Source of the DNA: Colwellia sp. 12G3
Lineage (GTDB): Bacteria > Pseudomonadota > Gammaproteobacteria > Enterobacterales > Alteromonadaceae
Length of the DNA: 64,000 nt
Direction: 5' to 3'
Assembly (NCBI RefSeq): GCF_002836775.1
Contig: NZ_PJAQ01000068.1
Coordinates: forward strand, 310,001 to 374,000
Part shown: positions 38,404 through 47,764 of the stretch, one piece after another
Layout of the letters: the number at the start of each line of letters is the position of its first letter
Numbering within the stretch: position 1 is the stretch's first letter
The notes under the pieces: model-generated
What the model saw: only the letters and a program-made list of their open reading frames with translations
What the model was told of the DNA's origin: nothing
Database searches by the model: none
Program-made: the position numbers and the translations under genes

Positions 38404-39489
38404 CTATGACTCGTTAAACTTAGCTTCTACGGTGTTGTCTTTGATAACACTGTTTTCAGTAATCGTACTTAAGCTATTTGCCATCAATTTCATCAGTTCC
38501 GCGGTGCGATTAGCATACCCCCACTCATTGTCATACCATAAATACATTTTCAATTGGCTACCATTAATGACCATAGTTGATAAAGCATCGACTATGCAGG
38601 ATCTGGCATCAGTTTTATAATCAACCGAGACTAGGGGTCTCGTTTCATAGCCCAAAATTCCCTTTAGCTCACCTTCTGCAGCATCAGACATTAACTGGTT
38701 GATTTCTTCAATAGTGACATCTCGCTGCATTTCAAAAACACAATCAGTCAGAGAAGCATTTGCTAATGGTACTCGAACAGCATGACCATTTAATTTTCCT
38801 TTTAACTCAGGAAATATATCAGTAATCGCTTTAGCTGAGCCCGTAGTGGTAGGTATTAAAGACTGACCACAAGCTCGTGCACGACGTAAATCTTTATGCG
38901 GGGCATCTAATATGGTTTGGGTGTTAGTAATATCGTGGATAGTGGTCATGCTGCCATGTTTTATACCTACCGACTCTTGTAATACTTTTACTACTGGAGC
39001 CAAACAGTTAGTCGTACATGAAGCAGCCGTAACAATGCTATGCTCATCAACTTGATATAAGTGTTGATTAACACCCATAACAATATTAACCATATTACTA
39101 TCCGAGCCATCGTTTGCTAATTTCATTGGCGCAGTTACCAATACCTTTTTAACACCTTGGGTAAAGTAAGCTTGTAGCTTTTCTTTATCACGCATTACGC
39201 CAGACGCTTCGATGACAAGGTCACATCCAGACCAATCTGTTTCAGCTATATCACTATTTTGGCTTACCGTTAAAGTACTGCCTTCAATGCGCATTAGCTT
39301 ATTCTCAGCGGTCGCTTCATACTGCCAACGACCATGAATAGAGTCAAAGTTAAGTAAGTGCGCGAGGGTGGGTGCATCTCCGGCGGGGTCATTAATTTGA
39401 ACAAACTTCACTTCAGGCCAATGCCATGCCGCGCGTAAAATTAATCTTCCCATACGGCCAAAGCCGTTAATGCCTACTTTTACTGTCAT
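38404..39489 (-). CDS. ArsJ-associated glyceraldehyde-3-phosphate dehydrogenase
   Basis: 361 residues, longer than the ~330 of housekeeping GAPDH. It has the Rossmann start [11 protein letters not shown] and the catalytic C158 in [12 protein letters not shown]. In this context it converts glyceraldehyde-3-phosphate, NAD and arsenate to 1-arseno-3-phosphoglycerate for export by ArsJ. The pairing with arsJ, rather than with glycolytic genes, and the divergent sequence ([11 protein letters not shown], the extended C-terminal tail after the helix ending [10 protein letters not shown]) support the arsenic role. It is the first gene of the operon; a short palindrome lies upstream. Confidence 0.92.
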   Translation of the reverse strand: MTVKVGINGFGRMGRLILRAAWHWPEVKFVQINDPAGDAPTLAHLLNFDSIHGRWQYEATAENKLMRIEGSTLTVSQNSDIAETDWSGCDLVIEASGVMRDKEKLQAYFTQGVKKVLVTAPMKLANDGSDSNMVNIVMGVNQHLYQVDEHSIVTAASCTTNCLAPVVKVLQESVGIKHGSMTTIHDITNTQTILDAPHKDLRRARACGQSLIPTTTGSAKAITDIFPELKGKLNGHAVRVPLANASLTDCVFEMQRDVTIEEINQLMSDAAEGELKGILGYETRPLVSVDYKTDARSCIVDALSTMVINGSQLKMYLWYDNEWGYANRTAELMKLMANSLSTITENSVIKDNTVEAKFNES

Positions 39490-39529
39490 TTTTTAAACTC
39501 TTATTTTATCTATTTTGTAATGGTGATAT

Positions 39530-39539
39530 TTCGATCGAA
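39530..39539. promoter_or_regulatory. Short palindrome upstream of the arsenate operon
   Basis: TTCGATCGAA is a perfect 10-bp palindrome about 40 bp before the GAPDH start. It could be part of an operator for an ArsR-type repressor. Promoter boxes around it are not clear. Confidence 0.3.
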
Positions 39540-39558
39540 CGAATACTATAAGACATAA

Positions 39559-39582
39559 AAAATCCTCTATAAAGAGGATTTT
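39559..39582 (-). terminator. Rho-independent terminator after the YibH-like gene
   Basis: Perfect 10-bp stem AAAATCCTCT / AGAGGATTTT with a 4-base loop, continuing into T residues on the minus strand. It separates the YibH-like operon from the arsenate operon. Confidence 0.8.
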
Positions 39583-39663
39583 ATAAACTAACTATATTAC
39601 AAATTCATGACGGTTTCATGACAAGCATTGGATACTATATTATATCCCTTTAATACCTTGAAA

Positions 39664-40905
39664 TTAATGTCCTGAAAAAACTAACACTTTAACCGGTAGT
39701 AACAACGCTTGCATGCGCAGGATAATTGCATGAACAACCCCTACAGCATCAACCATATGTAAATAAAGACTCTTTGTAGTACTAAGTGTTCCGCTGGCAA
39801 TCAATTCATGGTGATAACTGTATGCATTAGCGAGACATTTTGTTCCAGGAATTACACCATCAAGACCGCCTTCATAAAGCGGTACTAACTTGACTGTTAG
39901 CGTACCAGGTCTTGCTCGCTCTTGTACATCTAATAAATTCTCAACCGTTCTCACTTGTCCTGTAGCAATAACACTTTGAATACTCGCCACTTTCATAGGG
40001 ATGATAGTAAAAGGTTTAGACAAACAGGTTATTTCAGCAAAAGTGCCTACTTTAATAACATTGGCTGCTAATTGGCTAAAGCCCGCTTGAACAGCTTCTT
40101 TCCCTGAGGCTTGTCCAGAAGACGGTACTATCATACCGGCAGAGCGAATCATCGGGTTAACAAAATCACCCGCTTGTAAGGCAAATTGTTGTAATTCACC
40201 ATCAATATGAGCATAGATGGTTCGTTTTTCTTCATCAATAATGGCTTGTTCTAATACTTCTATAGCACTGGCTTTTTGGGCTGGCAATACATTGTCAATT
40301 ACGGCTTGTGCAGCATCTTGGTTGGCTAAGGATGCAGATAAGCCGGCTTTATTCATTGACACAGTATCAGCTAGCTTCTGTACTTCACTTTCACTGATAA
40401 TATTATTACCTTTTAAAGATAATTCCTTTTTTCGGTCATATTCATTCTTAGAACGCATATAAGCACTATTAGCTTTTTCCATATTACTTGTTGCTACAGC
40501 TAATTGTGCATAAGCAGTAGAAAACTCTGCATCCACTTGATTGACTTGTGCTTGGGCTTGGTCAATTGCCGCCAATTGAGATTCATCATACATGCTAAAA
40601 ATAGCAGTGCCGGCTTTTACTTTTTGATGATTTTTAACAAAGACATGCTCAACCCTGCCACTTTTCTCCGGCATGATAGATACCGTTCTAAACAAAGGCG
40701 ATGCGTTTGTCGTTGATGGATGGTAATAAAAAATCAACGTGACTAATGAAATCGATAAAATAGCACAGGCGGATATGCCCCACCTCAGCTCATACCACAT
40801 GGTAAAAAAGGTAATTTCTTTCCCCCAGATTTTACCCTGCCGATATTTTCGGAATAAATAATCCGGTAAAATGGTGATAAGTGAACAAAGTAATATCTCA
40901 AACAT
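39664..40905 (-). CDS. HlyD-family inner-membrane adaptor, YibH-like
   Basis: 413 residues. The opening hydrophobic segment with PDYLFRKYRQGKIWGKEITFF and a second membrane segment near 50-65 precede a lipoyl half (VSIMPEKSGRVEHVFVKNHQ). A long helical hairpin (about 115-210) and a second lipoyl half with beta barrel (IYAHIDGELQQFALQAGDFV) follow. This double-anchor N-terminus is that of E. coli YibH/YiaV. A DUF3302-like protein (YibI/YiaW type) is encoded immediately upstream with no gap, as in E. coli. Probable role in envelope transport; no pump subunit is adjacent and the substrate is unknown. Confidence 0.83.
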   Translation of the reverse strand: MFEILLCSLITILPDYLFRKYRQGKIWGKEITFFTMWYELRWGISACAILSISLVTLIFYYHPSTTNASPLFRTVSIMPEKSGRVEHVFVKNHQKVKAGTAIFSMYDESQLAAIDQAQAQVNQVDAEFSTAYAQLAVATSNMEKANSAYMRSKNEYDRKKELSLKGNNIISESEVQKLADTVSMNKAGLSASLANQDAAQAVIDNVLPAQKASAIEVLEQAIIDEEKRTIYAHIDGELQQFALQAGDFVNPMIRSAGMIVPSSGQASGKEAVQAGFSQLAANVIKVGTFAEITCLSKPFTIIPMKVASIQSVIATGQVRTVENLLDVQERARPGTLTVKLVPLYEGGLDGVIPGTKCLANAYSYHHELIASGTLSTTKSLYLHMVDAVGVVHAIILRMQALLLPVKVLVFSGH

Positions 40906-41283
40906 TTAAATGCTCTCCTTAACAATTTCTTCTTGTTCACTATTTTTCTGTATTGTGACTTGCTTACTTGCTGCTATGGTCTCTAAAGACTTGGCGATGG
41001 ATTTTAAAGGTGCTAAGAAATCGGGTAATTCAACAACTGCTAAGATCAATGCGGCAACCCAAAAAAGATTGTTATGAGTAAATAAGGCCAAAATAGTTAA
41101 TATTGTGATCAATTGAATTTGAGTATGATTTTTTCCGTGAGCTATATGCTCAGGTATAGCATGTAATTTAAAGTAGAAAACACCTGCCATTAAAACTATT
41201 ACTACAAGAATAACAGCCATTACCACCATTAATGGATCACTATTAGCGCCAGCTAAATAGCCAGGAATATGCTCTGTACTCAT
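40906..41283 (-). CDS. DUF3302-like small membrane protein (YibI/YiaW type)
   Basis: 125 residues with a membrane helix near 18-40, a second hydrophobic pair near 60-90, and a charged C-terminal tail. The middle, LHAIPEHIAHGKNHTQIQL, resembles the DUF3302 core (HDIPYxIAxKRNH). The stop codon is directly followed by the ATG of the YibH-like adaptor, with AAGGAGAG as its ribosome site inside this gene's end. The pair is conserved in enterobacteria, but its biochemical role is unknown. Confidence 0.7.
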   Translation of the reverse strand: MSTEHIPGYLAGANSDPLMVVMAVILVVIVLMAGVFYFKLHAIPEHIAHGKNHTQIQLITILTILALFTHNNLFWVAALILAVVELPDFLAPLKSIAKSLETIAASKQVTIQKNSEQEEIVKESI

Positions 41284-41362
41284 TGTTACGTCCCCGTTTT
41301 TTATTTTATGAAAGTAAGCATAAATTGCTCTACCAATTACCCGTTAATATTAAGCAATCAAA

Positions 41363-43249
41363 TTAAACAATCGCCATATCACCTTTACTTTGCAACCAAA
41401 TTTTCCTATCTGGACTACGCTTCTTAGATAGCAGCATATCCATCAACTCCATCGTTTCACTGTGCTCATCAATCGTTAACTGCACTAATCGACGTGTATT
41501 CGGGTCCATCGTTGTTTCACGCAATTGTGGTGGATTCATTTCACCTAAGCCTTTAAAGCGTTGCACGTTTACCTTGCCACGTTTATTCTCTGCTTCAATT
41601 CTATCTAAAATACCGTCTTTTTCAGCTTCGTCTAATGCGTAGAACACTTCTTTACCGATATCAATACGATATAAAGGTGGCATAGCAACATAAACATGGC
41701 CAGCTTCTACTAGAGGTAAAAAGTGTTGCATAAATAACGCACATAACAAAGTTGCTATATGAAGGCCATCGGAATCGGCATCCGCTAAAATACAAATTTT
41801 TCCGTAACGTAACTCAGATAAATCATCACTATCAGGGTCAATGCCCAACGCGACAGATATGTCATGTACCTCTTGCGAAGCAAGAATTTGCCCTGAGTCG
41901 ACTTCCCAAGTGTTTAGGATTTTACCTCGCAGCGGCATAATAGCTTGAAACTCTCGGTCTCTTGCTTGCTTAGCACTACCGCCAGCTGAGTCGCCTTCTA
42001 CTAAGAACAGTTCGGTGCGGGCTAAATCTTGGCTACCACAATCGGTTAATTTACCCGGCAAGGCTGGTCCTTGGGTGATCTTCTTTCGAACTACTTTTTT
42101 ACTAGCACGCATACGTTTTTGTGCGTTGTTAATACAAAAGTCTGCCAATAACTCAGCTTTATCTGTGTGTTCGTTTAGCCATAAACTAAAGGCATCTTTT
42201 ACCACGCCAGAAACAAAAGCGGCACATTGACGTGATGATAAACGTTCTTTGGTTTGTCCGGCAAATTGTGGGTCTTGCATTTTTATAGATAAGATATAAC
42301 TACACTTATCCCAAATATCATCAGGCGTTAGTTTGACGCCCCGAGGTAATATATTTCGAAATTCACAAAACTCTCGCATCGATTCAAGTAGCCCTTGGCG
42401 CATACCATTAACATGAGTACCACCTGCTACCGTTGGAATTAAGTTAACATAACTTTCGCCAATGTTTTCACCACCTTCAGGTAACCAGGTAACAGCCCAA
42501 TCGGCCGCTTCAAGTTGTGAGGAGAAACTACCAACAAAGGGTTGTTCTGGTAATGAAACATAGCCTTTTACTGCTTCTTTTAAATAATCAACGAGGCCGT
42601 CGTCATAACACCACTCATATTTTTTATCTTCAATTTTATCATGGAATTTTAAGGTTAAGCCTGGGCATAATACCGCTTTAGCTTTAAGTAGATGCGTAAG
42701 GTGGCGTACCGAAAACTTAGCCGTATCAAAATAGCTAGCATCAGGCCAAAATTTAACACTAGTGCCAGTATTTCGTTTTCCTACCGTGCCAGTTTCTCGT
42801 AATTCTTCAACTTTATCGCCATTTTCAAACGCCATTTCATAGACTTTACTGTCTCGTCTAATACTGACATTAACACGTGTTGATAAAGCATTAACGACAG
42901 AAATACCAACACCATGTAAACCACCTGAAAACTGATAGCTTTTATTTGAAAATTTACCACCTGCGTGTAGCTTACAAAAGATAAGTTCAACCCCTGAAAC
43001 GCCCTCTTCAGGGTGAATATCGATCGGCATACCACGCCCATCATCTATTATTTCAAGTGACTGATCTTTGTCTAAAATAACACTAATATTTTGTGCGTGA
43101 CCGGCAAGAGCCTCATCCACCGAGTTATCAATGACCTCTTGACCTAAATGATTGGGTCGTGTGGTATCTGTATACATGCCTGGGCGGCGACGAACAGGTT
43201 CTAAGCCACTAAGTACTTCAATGGAATCGGAGTTGTATTGGTCAGTCAT
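41363..43249 (-). CDS. parE: DNA topoisomerase IV subunit B
   Basis: 628 residues, normal ParE length. GHKL ATPase motifs: EVIDNSVDEALAGHA (catalytic Glu and Mg-binding Asn), DDGRGMPIDIHPEEGVSGVE and GLHGVGISVVNALS. TOPRIM motifs: LVEGDSAGGSAKQARDR and LADADSDGLHI. The end, KRSPDRKIWLQSKGDMAIV, is typical. It follows yqiA on the same strand in the widely conserved nudF-yqiB-cpdA-yqiA-parE order. With ParC it decatenates chromosomes. Confidence 0.97.
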   Translation of the reverse strand: MTDQYNSDSIEVLSGLEPVRRRPGMYTDTTRPNHLGQEVIDNSVDEALAGHAQNISVILDKDQSLEIIDDGRGMPIDIHPEEGVSGVELIFCKLHAGGKFSNKSYQFSGGLHGVGISVVNALSTRVNVSIRRDSKVYEMAFENGDKVEELRETGTVGKRNTGTSVKFWPDASYFDTAKFSVRHLTHLLKAKAVLCPGLTLKFHDKIEDKKYEWCYDDGLVDYLKEAVKGYVSLPEQPFVGSFSSQLEAADWAVTWLPEGGENIGESYVNLIPTVAGGTHVNGMRQGLLESMREFCEFRNILPRGVKLTPDDIWDKCSYILSIKMQDPQFAGQTKERLSSRQCAAFVSGVVKDAFSLWLNEHTDKAELLADFCINNAQKRMRASKKVVRKKITQGPALPGKLTDCGSQDLARTELFLVEGDSAGGSAKQARDREFQAIMPLRGKILNTWEVDSGQILASQEVHDISVALGIDPDSDDLSELRYGKICILADADSDGLHIATLLCALFMQHFLPLVEAGHVYVAMPPLYRIDIGKEVFYALDEAEKDGILDRIEAENKRGKVNVQRFKGLGEMNPPQLRETTMDPNTRRLVQLTIDEHSETMELMDMLLSKKRSPDRKIWLQSKGDMAIV

Positions 43250-43337
43250 TTGAAACTCAATTTAATAGTGGTTAAAAGGTCTAAGTATTATTTTTAGTAT
43301 TAGTGACAGCTTAAAAAAAAGGCTTCATTTGATACAT

Positions 43338-43946
43338 CTAATCAAGTTGAAAATAGTCACTGATGGCAGGCAAGCAACGATCAAAGTTGATAAAGCTATG
43401 ATCCCCCCCCTCTTGTACTATTAATCGACAATGTTGATATTTTTCCACAGCTTGTTGGTAATTTAACACTTCATCGCCCATTTGTACCATAACTAGGTAA
43501 TTATTTTTTTCATTACCATCGATAGCCGGTGCCGTTTGCTCAAGTGCTTTCAACTGCTGTATATGATCTTCGGTTACTTGATATACTTCTTCTGTATAGG
43601 GATTAACTTGCTCGCCAATATAGTCGTGCAATAATTCATAAGGTCTTATCGCCGGGTTCACTAATACCGTTAAGCTGCTATATTTTGTCGATAAGTAACT
43701 CGCAAAATAACCACCTAATGAAGAGCCGATTAAATGCCATTGTGCATTTGAGCCATTTACTTTTGAGCGATGCTTTTCAATCAGTTGCTCTAATTGCGTA
43801 ATCGCTTTCGCTGGCGTTGTTGCCAATTGAGGGCAGAAGAATCCAACATCAGGAAAGTTATTTGCTAGGTACCGACGAGTCTGTTCAGCTTTTAACGACA
43901 GTGGCGACGAGTTGAAACCATGAATATAGAGAATATTTTTTTTCAT
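43338..43946 (-). CDS. yqiA: YqiA-family esterase
   Basis: 202 residues, alpha/beta hydrolase. It opens with ILYIHGFNSSPLSLKAEQTR; the nucleophile is in IGSSLGGYFASYL and the catalytic His in EGGDHSFINF near the C-terminus. E. coli YqiA hydrolyses short acyl and palmitoyl-CoA-type esters; its physiological substrate is not settled. A run of eight G residues (minus strand, at 43403-43410) encodes part of the EGGDH motif, an unusual homopolymer for this AT-rich sequence and a possible slippage site. It sits between cpdA and parE as in other gammaproteobacteria. Confidence 0.92.
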   Translation of the reverse strand: MKKNILYIHGFNSSPLSLKAEQTRRYLANNFPDVGFFCPQLATTPAKAITQLEQLIEKHRSKVNGSNAQWHLIGSSLGGYFASYLSTKYSSLTVLVNPAIRPYELLHDYIGEQVNPYTEEVYQVTEDHIQQLKALEQTAPAIDGNEKNNYLVMVQMGDEVLNYQQAVEKYQHCRLIVQEGGDHSFINFDRCLPAISDYFQLD

Positions 43947-44065
43947 TAGTAAGCTTTTATAATTGTTAATGTAAGTTATTAATTTTAGCGATTAAATAGG
44001 AGCTCTATTTAGATAAGAATAACCGTAACAGGGTGTTTTTTTAACCTAACATTACGACTTATGCT

Positions 44066-44878
44066 TTATAAAGTAACAACGTCAGTGTTTAATTGACCAT
44101 CTGCATGTAAATAAAAAATACGATATCCTGGCCCTTTGTCTAAAGCAGCAACCCCATCAACATTCGGATCAAATTGTATTGATGTGGCGGGACAAGTATA
44201 TAAAACCACAGCTTCTTTAGCCTTGTTAACATTGGGATTTATCGGTTGACTTAATGGATAACTCAACTCCATAGCACTATGCACATGACCGCAAGCAATC
44301 GCTTTTATATTGTTATAGCTATCGATAGCTTGCCAAAAATCGACTTTATTTTGCAAACCGTGCTTATCAATGAAGTAGCCTACATCTATTGGATGATGAT
44401 GCATCATAAGTAACTGATGTTTATCTTGCTTGATAGCACTTTGCAAAGTTACTAGTGCCTGTTCACTGACGAAACCTGCAGGGGTTTCACTTTTGCTATC
44501 GACGAGGTGAATTTGCCAGCGGGGTAAGTCAATTTCTTTATCAGCGTGAAACGGCGCCTCTGAAAAATACTTAGCCAGTAGTTCAGGCTCATCATGATTA
44601 CCTGCTAAATAATAAATAGGTACGGCAATATCACACTGATGTACACAATCAACAAAGTTTTGGTAAGACTGCTCGGTATGATCTTGTGTTAAGTCACCAG
44701 TAAAAACGACATAGTCTATTTGAGCGTTGTTACAAACACTCAATAGAACTTTTTTAAGATTTTCGAGCACATTATGCCCATGGTGTAAGCCATCTGCAGA
44801 TGAAAATAAATGACTATCCGTTATTTGCGCTAAAACGATAGGTTTTGTGCTTACAGAGCAAGGTTCACTCATGTTCAT
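44066..44878 (-). CDS. cpdA: 3',5'-cyclic AMP phosphodiesterase
   Basis: 270 residues, class III metallophosphoesterase. Motifs in order: AQITDSHLF, VFTGDLTQDH, YYLAGNHDEPE, MMHHHPIDVG and ACGHVHSAME. These are the metal ligands of the CpdA family, which degrades cAMP and so tunes CRP signalling. The ATG (44878-44876) lies inside the last copy of a 15-bp triple repeat and has no recognisable Shine-Dalgarno sequence. It is also in the same frame as the stop of the upstream DUF1249 gene. Translation may therefore depend on ribosomes re-starting after that gene. Confidence 0.92.
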   Translation of the reverse strand: MNMSEPCSVSTKPIVLAQITDSHLFSSADGLHHGHNVLENLKKVLLSVCNNAQIDYVVFTGDLTQDHTEQSYQNFVDCVHQCDIAVPIYYLAGNHDEPELLAKYFSEAPFHADKEIDLPRWQIHLVDSKSETPAGFVSEQALVTLQSAIKQDKHQLLMMHHHPIDVGYFIDKHGLQNKVDFWQAIDSYNNIKAIACGHVHSAMELSYPLSQPINPNVNKAKEAVVLYTCPATSIQFDPNVDGVAALDKGPGYRIFYLHADGQLNTDVVTL

Positions 44879-44920
44879 AAATTAACACTTCATAAATTAA
44901 CACTTCATAAATTAACACTG
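44876..44920 (-). repeat. Triple 15-bp repeat spanning the yqiB stop and cpdA start
   Basis: Three tandem copies of GTGTTAATTTATGAA (minus strand; 44920-44906, 44905-44891, 44890-44876), identical except at the ends. Each unit holds TAA followed by TTT ATG, all in the frame of yqiB. The first TAA is the yqiB stop and the last ATG is the cpdA start; the two units between make mini-frames ATG AAG TGT TAA. Confidence 0.93.
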
Positions 44921-45406
44921 CAACTCAACGTTCACTTGTCCTAAACGTAAACATAAATGAAGCCATTCATTGAGAAACTGATTAGTTTGTTGCTTTTCAT
45001 CTTGTTGGTGCATTTGACTATTAGGATAATCGTAGCGTGGTTTGACTTGTCTGATATCTTGGGTAGACAATACTTCAGCCACTCGAGCATCATGGTAAAG
45101 ACGGATAGTCATACGTGGATGTAAAGCACTGGCAACAATACCTGGAACGTTTTTAAGCGCATGATTTAAGCTTTCTTGCTCAAAGCTAATAACAGAAGTA
45201 TAACGAGTTACTTCCTTTATCGTTACATTATAAGCGAGGAAATCGCTGATAAAAAAATGACGAGTTGCTCCGAGCGATGTTTTACTCGCTAACACTTTCA
45301 GTAATAGCATGTAGTTGTTAGCACACAAGGTCATCAAACTAACTAAGTTAGGTTGATAGTTTTGTCTAGTGCCGTTAACCAATGCTCTGTTAGGAAAAAA
45401 ACTCAT
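44912..45406 (-). CDS. yqiB: DUF1249 family protein YqiB
   Basis: 164 residues, soluble. Motifs LVSLMTLCANNYMLLLKVL, RMTIRLYHDARVAEVL and the C-terminal QQTNQFLNEWLHLCL are those of the DUF1249 family, always found between nudF and cpdA in gammaproteobacteria. No biochemical function is established. Its stop codon is in the first unit of the 15-bp triple repeat. Confidence 0.9.
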   Translation of the reverse strand: MSFFPNRALVNGTRQNYQPNLVSLMTLCANNYMLLLKVLASKTSLGATRHFFISDFLAYNVTIKEVTRYTSVISFEQESLNHALKNVPGIVASALHPRMTIRLYHDARVAEVLSTQDIRQVKPRYDYPNSQMHQQDEKQQTNQFLNEWLHLCLRLGQVNVELQC

Positions 45407-45505
45407 GGCTGCCTCTTAACCGTCATTTTAGAACCGATACCATCAGACCTAATACCTTTGAAGCTAATACATTTAAAGTAACTGCGTTTTAATTCGCTAC
45501 AGTTA

Positions 45506-46174
45506 CTAGCACGACTCTGTTGTAGTCGGATATTTAATGGATAGTGATTGATAGTTCATTGCCAACCATTGTAACCCGATAATAGTGGCCGCGTTAGTAA
45601 TTTTACCTTTTGCTAATAACTCTAGGGCATCAGGACGACTGACAAGATGTAACAAAATATCTTCATTTTCTTCAGGTAAACCATAAACCGTACCCGTTTT
45701 AACTTTATTACTATCGAAATGTGCCAAATACAGATGAATACGCTCACTCATGCCACCAGGGCTAGAGAGGTATTGCATTATAGGTACTAAATCATTGCTG
45801 CAAAGCGTTAAATCAGCTTCCTCTTTTGCTTCTCGTATAGCTACCTCTATAGCGCTTTCATTCGCATCAAACATCCCGGCAATAAATTCTAATAACCAAG
45901 GACTGTCATCTCCCCTTAAAGCGCCGGGCCGAAATTGCTCTATCAATAATACCTTATCTAGCTTTGCATCATAGGGAACAACGACTACAGCATCACCGCG
46001 CTCAAATATTTCTCGCGTGAATAGCAGGCTTTGCTCTCCCGAAAAAAGCTTATGCTGTAGCGTGTATTCATTCATCTTAAAAAAGCCCTGATACTTAGTT
46101 ACAACTGAGTGCACAGATACTTGCTCGTTATTGAACTTCATCATAGCTAGCGGCTTATTTTTATTACTTTCCAT
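45506..46174 (-). CDS. nudF: ADP-ribose pyrophosphatase
   Basis: 222 residues. The Nudix box runs GMFDANESAIEVAIREAKEE, preceded by the ADP-ribose pyrophosphatase stretch VVVPYDAKLDKVLLIEQFRPGA and followed at the correct distance by SPGGMSERIHLYLA. It cleaves ADP-ribose to AMP and ribose-5-phosphate. It is the first gene of the nudF-yqiB-cpdA-yqiA-parE run and is divergent from tolC, the standard arrangement, across 144 bp containing both promoters. Confidence 0.94.
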   Translation of the reverse strand: MESNKNKPLAMMKFNNEQVSVHSVVTKYQGFFKMNEYTLQHKLFSGEQSLLFTREIFERGDAVVVVPYDAKLDKVLLIEQFRPGALRGDDSPWLLEFIAGMFDANESAIEVAIREAKEEADLTLCSNDLVPIMQYLSSPGGMSERIHLYLAHFDSNKVKTGTVYGLPEENEDILLHLVSRPDALELLAKGKITNAATIIGLQWLAMNYQSLSIKYPTTTESC

Positions 46175-46318
46175 CTGTATCTCTTTTTAAAAAAATAATT
46201 TGTTACACTAGTAAACAGTTATTTTATTTGGTTAATTTAAAAATCCATGTAGGATACCCTACCAGTGAATATCAATAAATAAAGCACAAGAGTAATACAC
46301 CCAAGGAATTCCTTACTC

Positions 46319-47668
46319 ATGAATAAAACATTAAGCACACTAATTATAGCGATAACTGCTGCTATTAGCAGTACAAATGCCCAAGCTGATGATTTACTAA
46401 CCGTATATCAACAAGCTTTATTAAACGACCCTGTGGTACTTAAAGCGCAGGCGCAATTTATGATAGTAAAAGAAGATATCGTACAAGCCCGCTCTGCCCT
46501 ACTACCACAAATTTCAGCTAATGGTGGTTATTCGATTGGTGAACAAGAATTTGTCGGTAATGATAATACGACTGTTAACACTCAAGAGTCTGACGCCTTA
46601 ACTTATGGCGCTAATTTGAATATGCAGCTTTATCATCACGATAGCTGGTTACGTTTAGGTAATGCAGAAAAGTCAGCCCATCAAAGTGATTTAACTTACC
46701 AAGTAGCTAAACAAGATTTAATTACGCGTGTTGCTAAAGCTTACTTTGATTTACTCAGCACTAAGGATGACTTAGTTTTTGCTACTGCAGAAAAAGATGC
46801 CATTGCGCGACAGCTTGAGCAAACTAAACAACGTTTCTCCGTTGGTTTAACTGCTATTACTGACGTTTATGAAGCACAAGCGCAATTTGATAGTGCCGTT
46901 ACTGAGGAAATACGTGCAGAGAATGCTATTTTCCAAGCCGAGGAAGAGCTACGTGTAATCACTAACTCTTATCCTAGAAATGTTAGTGTACTGAACACTG
47001 ATCGCTTTAGTACCAGCACTCCTATGCCAAATAGTGCTGATGAATGGCAAGTGACAGCAGAAGCCAAGAACTTGGATTTAATTACTGCTAAAGTAGGTAT
47101 TGATATCGCGCAAGATAATATCAATATTGCCCGTTCGGGACATTATCCAACACTAGACTTTGCTGCCAACTATAATGGTAAAGATGAAGATAAAACCATC
47201 AATAGTGGACCAACGGCAGATCTACCGGGTATGAATGGTTACTCTATAGGTTTACAACTAAGTGTTCCTATTTACTCAGGTGGTGCAATTCAAAGTTCAG
47301 TGCGTAAAGCACAAAACAGCTTTGTACTTGCCAGCCAAGACTTATCTTTAACACATCGCGGTGTGGTTCGTACTACACGTAATGCTTATAATACGGTTAT
47401 TGCCGCTATTTCAGCCATCAAAGCGTTTGAGCAATCAGTATTAAGTGCGAAAAAAGCACTAGAAGCAACTGAAGCAGGTTTTGAAGTAGGTACGCGTACT
47501 ATTGTTGATGTATTAGATAGCACGCAGAATTTATATAACGCTAAACGTAATTTATCTACAACACGTTATGCTTATATTCAAAACGTTTTATTATTAAAAC
47601 GCGCTGCAGGTACTATTACTGATGAAGACATAAGTGCTATCAATTCAGGTTTAATAGCAGCTAACTAG
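46319..47668 (+). CDS. tolC: TolC-family outer-membrane channel
   Basis: 449 residues. The signal peptide ends at NAQA near residue 23, and the mature protein starts DDLLTVYQQALLNDPVV. Two repeats of strand and coiled-coil helix are visible, including AKAYFDLLSTKDDLVFATAEK and AGFEVGTRTIVDVLDSTQNLY, the paired signatures of TolC halves. TolC is the shared outer-membrane exit duct for tripartite pumps, and could serve the adaptors at 1-812, 7141-8277 and 39664-40905. Position divergent from nudF is conserved and supports this being the housekeeping tolC. A strong terminator follows. Confidence 0.94.
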   Translation: MNKTLSTLIIAITAAISSTNAQADDLLTVYQQALLNDPVVLKAQAQFMIVKEDIVQARSALLPQISANGGYSIGEQEFVGNDNTTVNTQESDALTYGANLNMQLYHHDSWLRLGNAEKSAHQSDLTYQVAKQDLITRVAKAYFDLLSTKDDLVFATAEKDAIARQLEQTKQRFSVGLTAITDVYEAQAQFDSAVTEEIRAENAIFQAEEELRVITNSYPRNVSVLNTDRFSTSTPMPNSADEWQVTAEAKNLDLITAKVGIDIAQDNINIARSGHYPTLDFAANYNGKDEDKTINSGPTADLPGMNGYSIGLQLSVPIYSGGAIQSSVRKAQNSFVLASQDLSLTHRGVVRTTRNAYNTVIAAISAIKAFEQSVLSAKKALEATEAGFEVGTRTIVDVLDSTQNLYNAKRNLSTTRYAYIQNVLLLKRAAGTITDEDISAINSGLIAAN

Positions 47669-47704
47669 TCTGTTTTATAACTAACGGATTGAAACATTAA
47701 AAAG

Positions 47705-47736
47705 CCCGAAGCAATATTATTGCTTCGGGATTTTTT
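47705..47736 (+). terminator. Rho-independent terminator of tolC
   Basis: Stem CCCGAAGCAA / TTGCTTCGGG with a 5-base loop followed by ATTTTTTG, 37 bp after the tolC stop. Confidence 0.92.
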
Positions 47737-47764
47737 GTTGGTATTTCACCTGTTTTGACTAATG

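Noticed and set aside
38404-39489. Housekeeping glycolytic GAPDH
   Set aside because: Adjacent arsJ with one-base spacing and the extended, divergent sequence favour the arsenate-specific enzyme.
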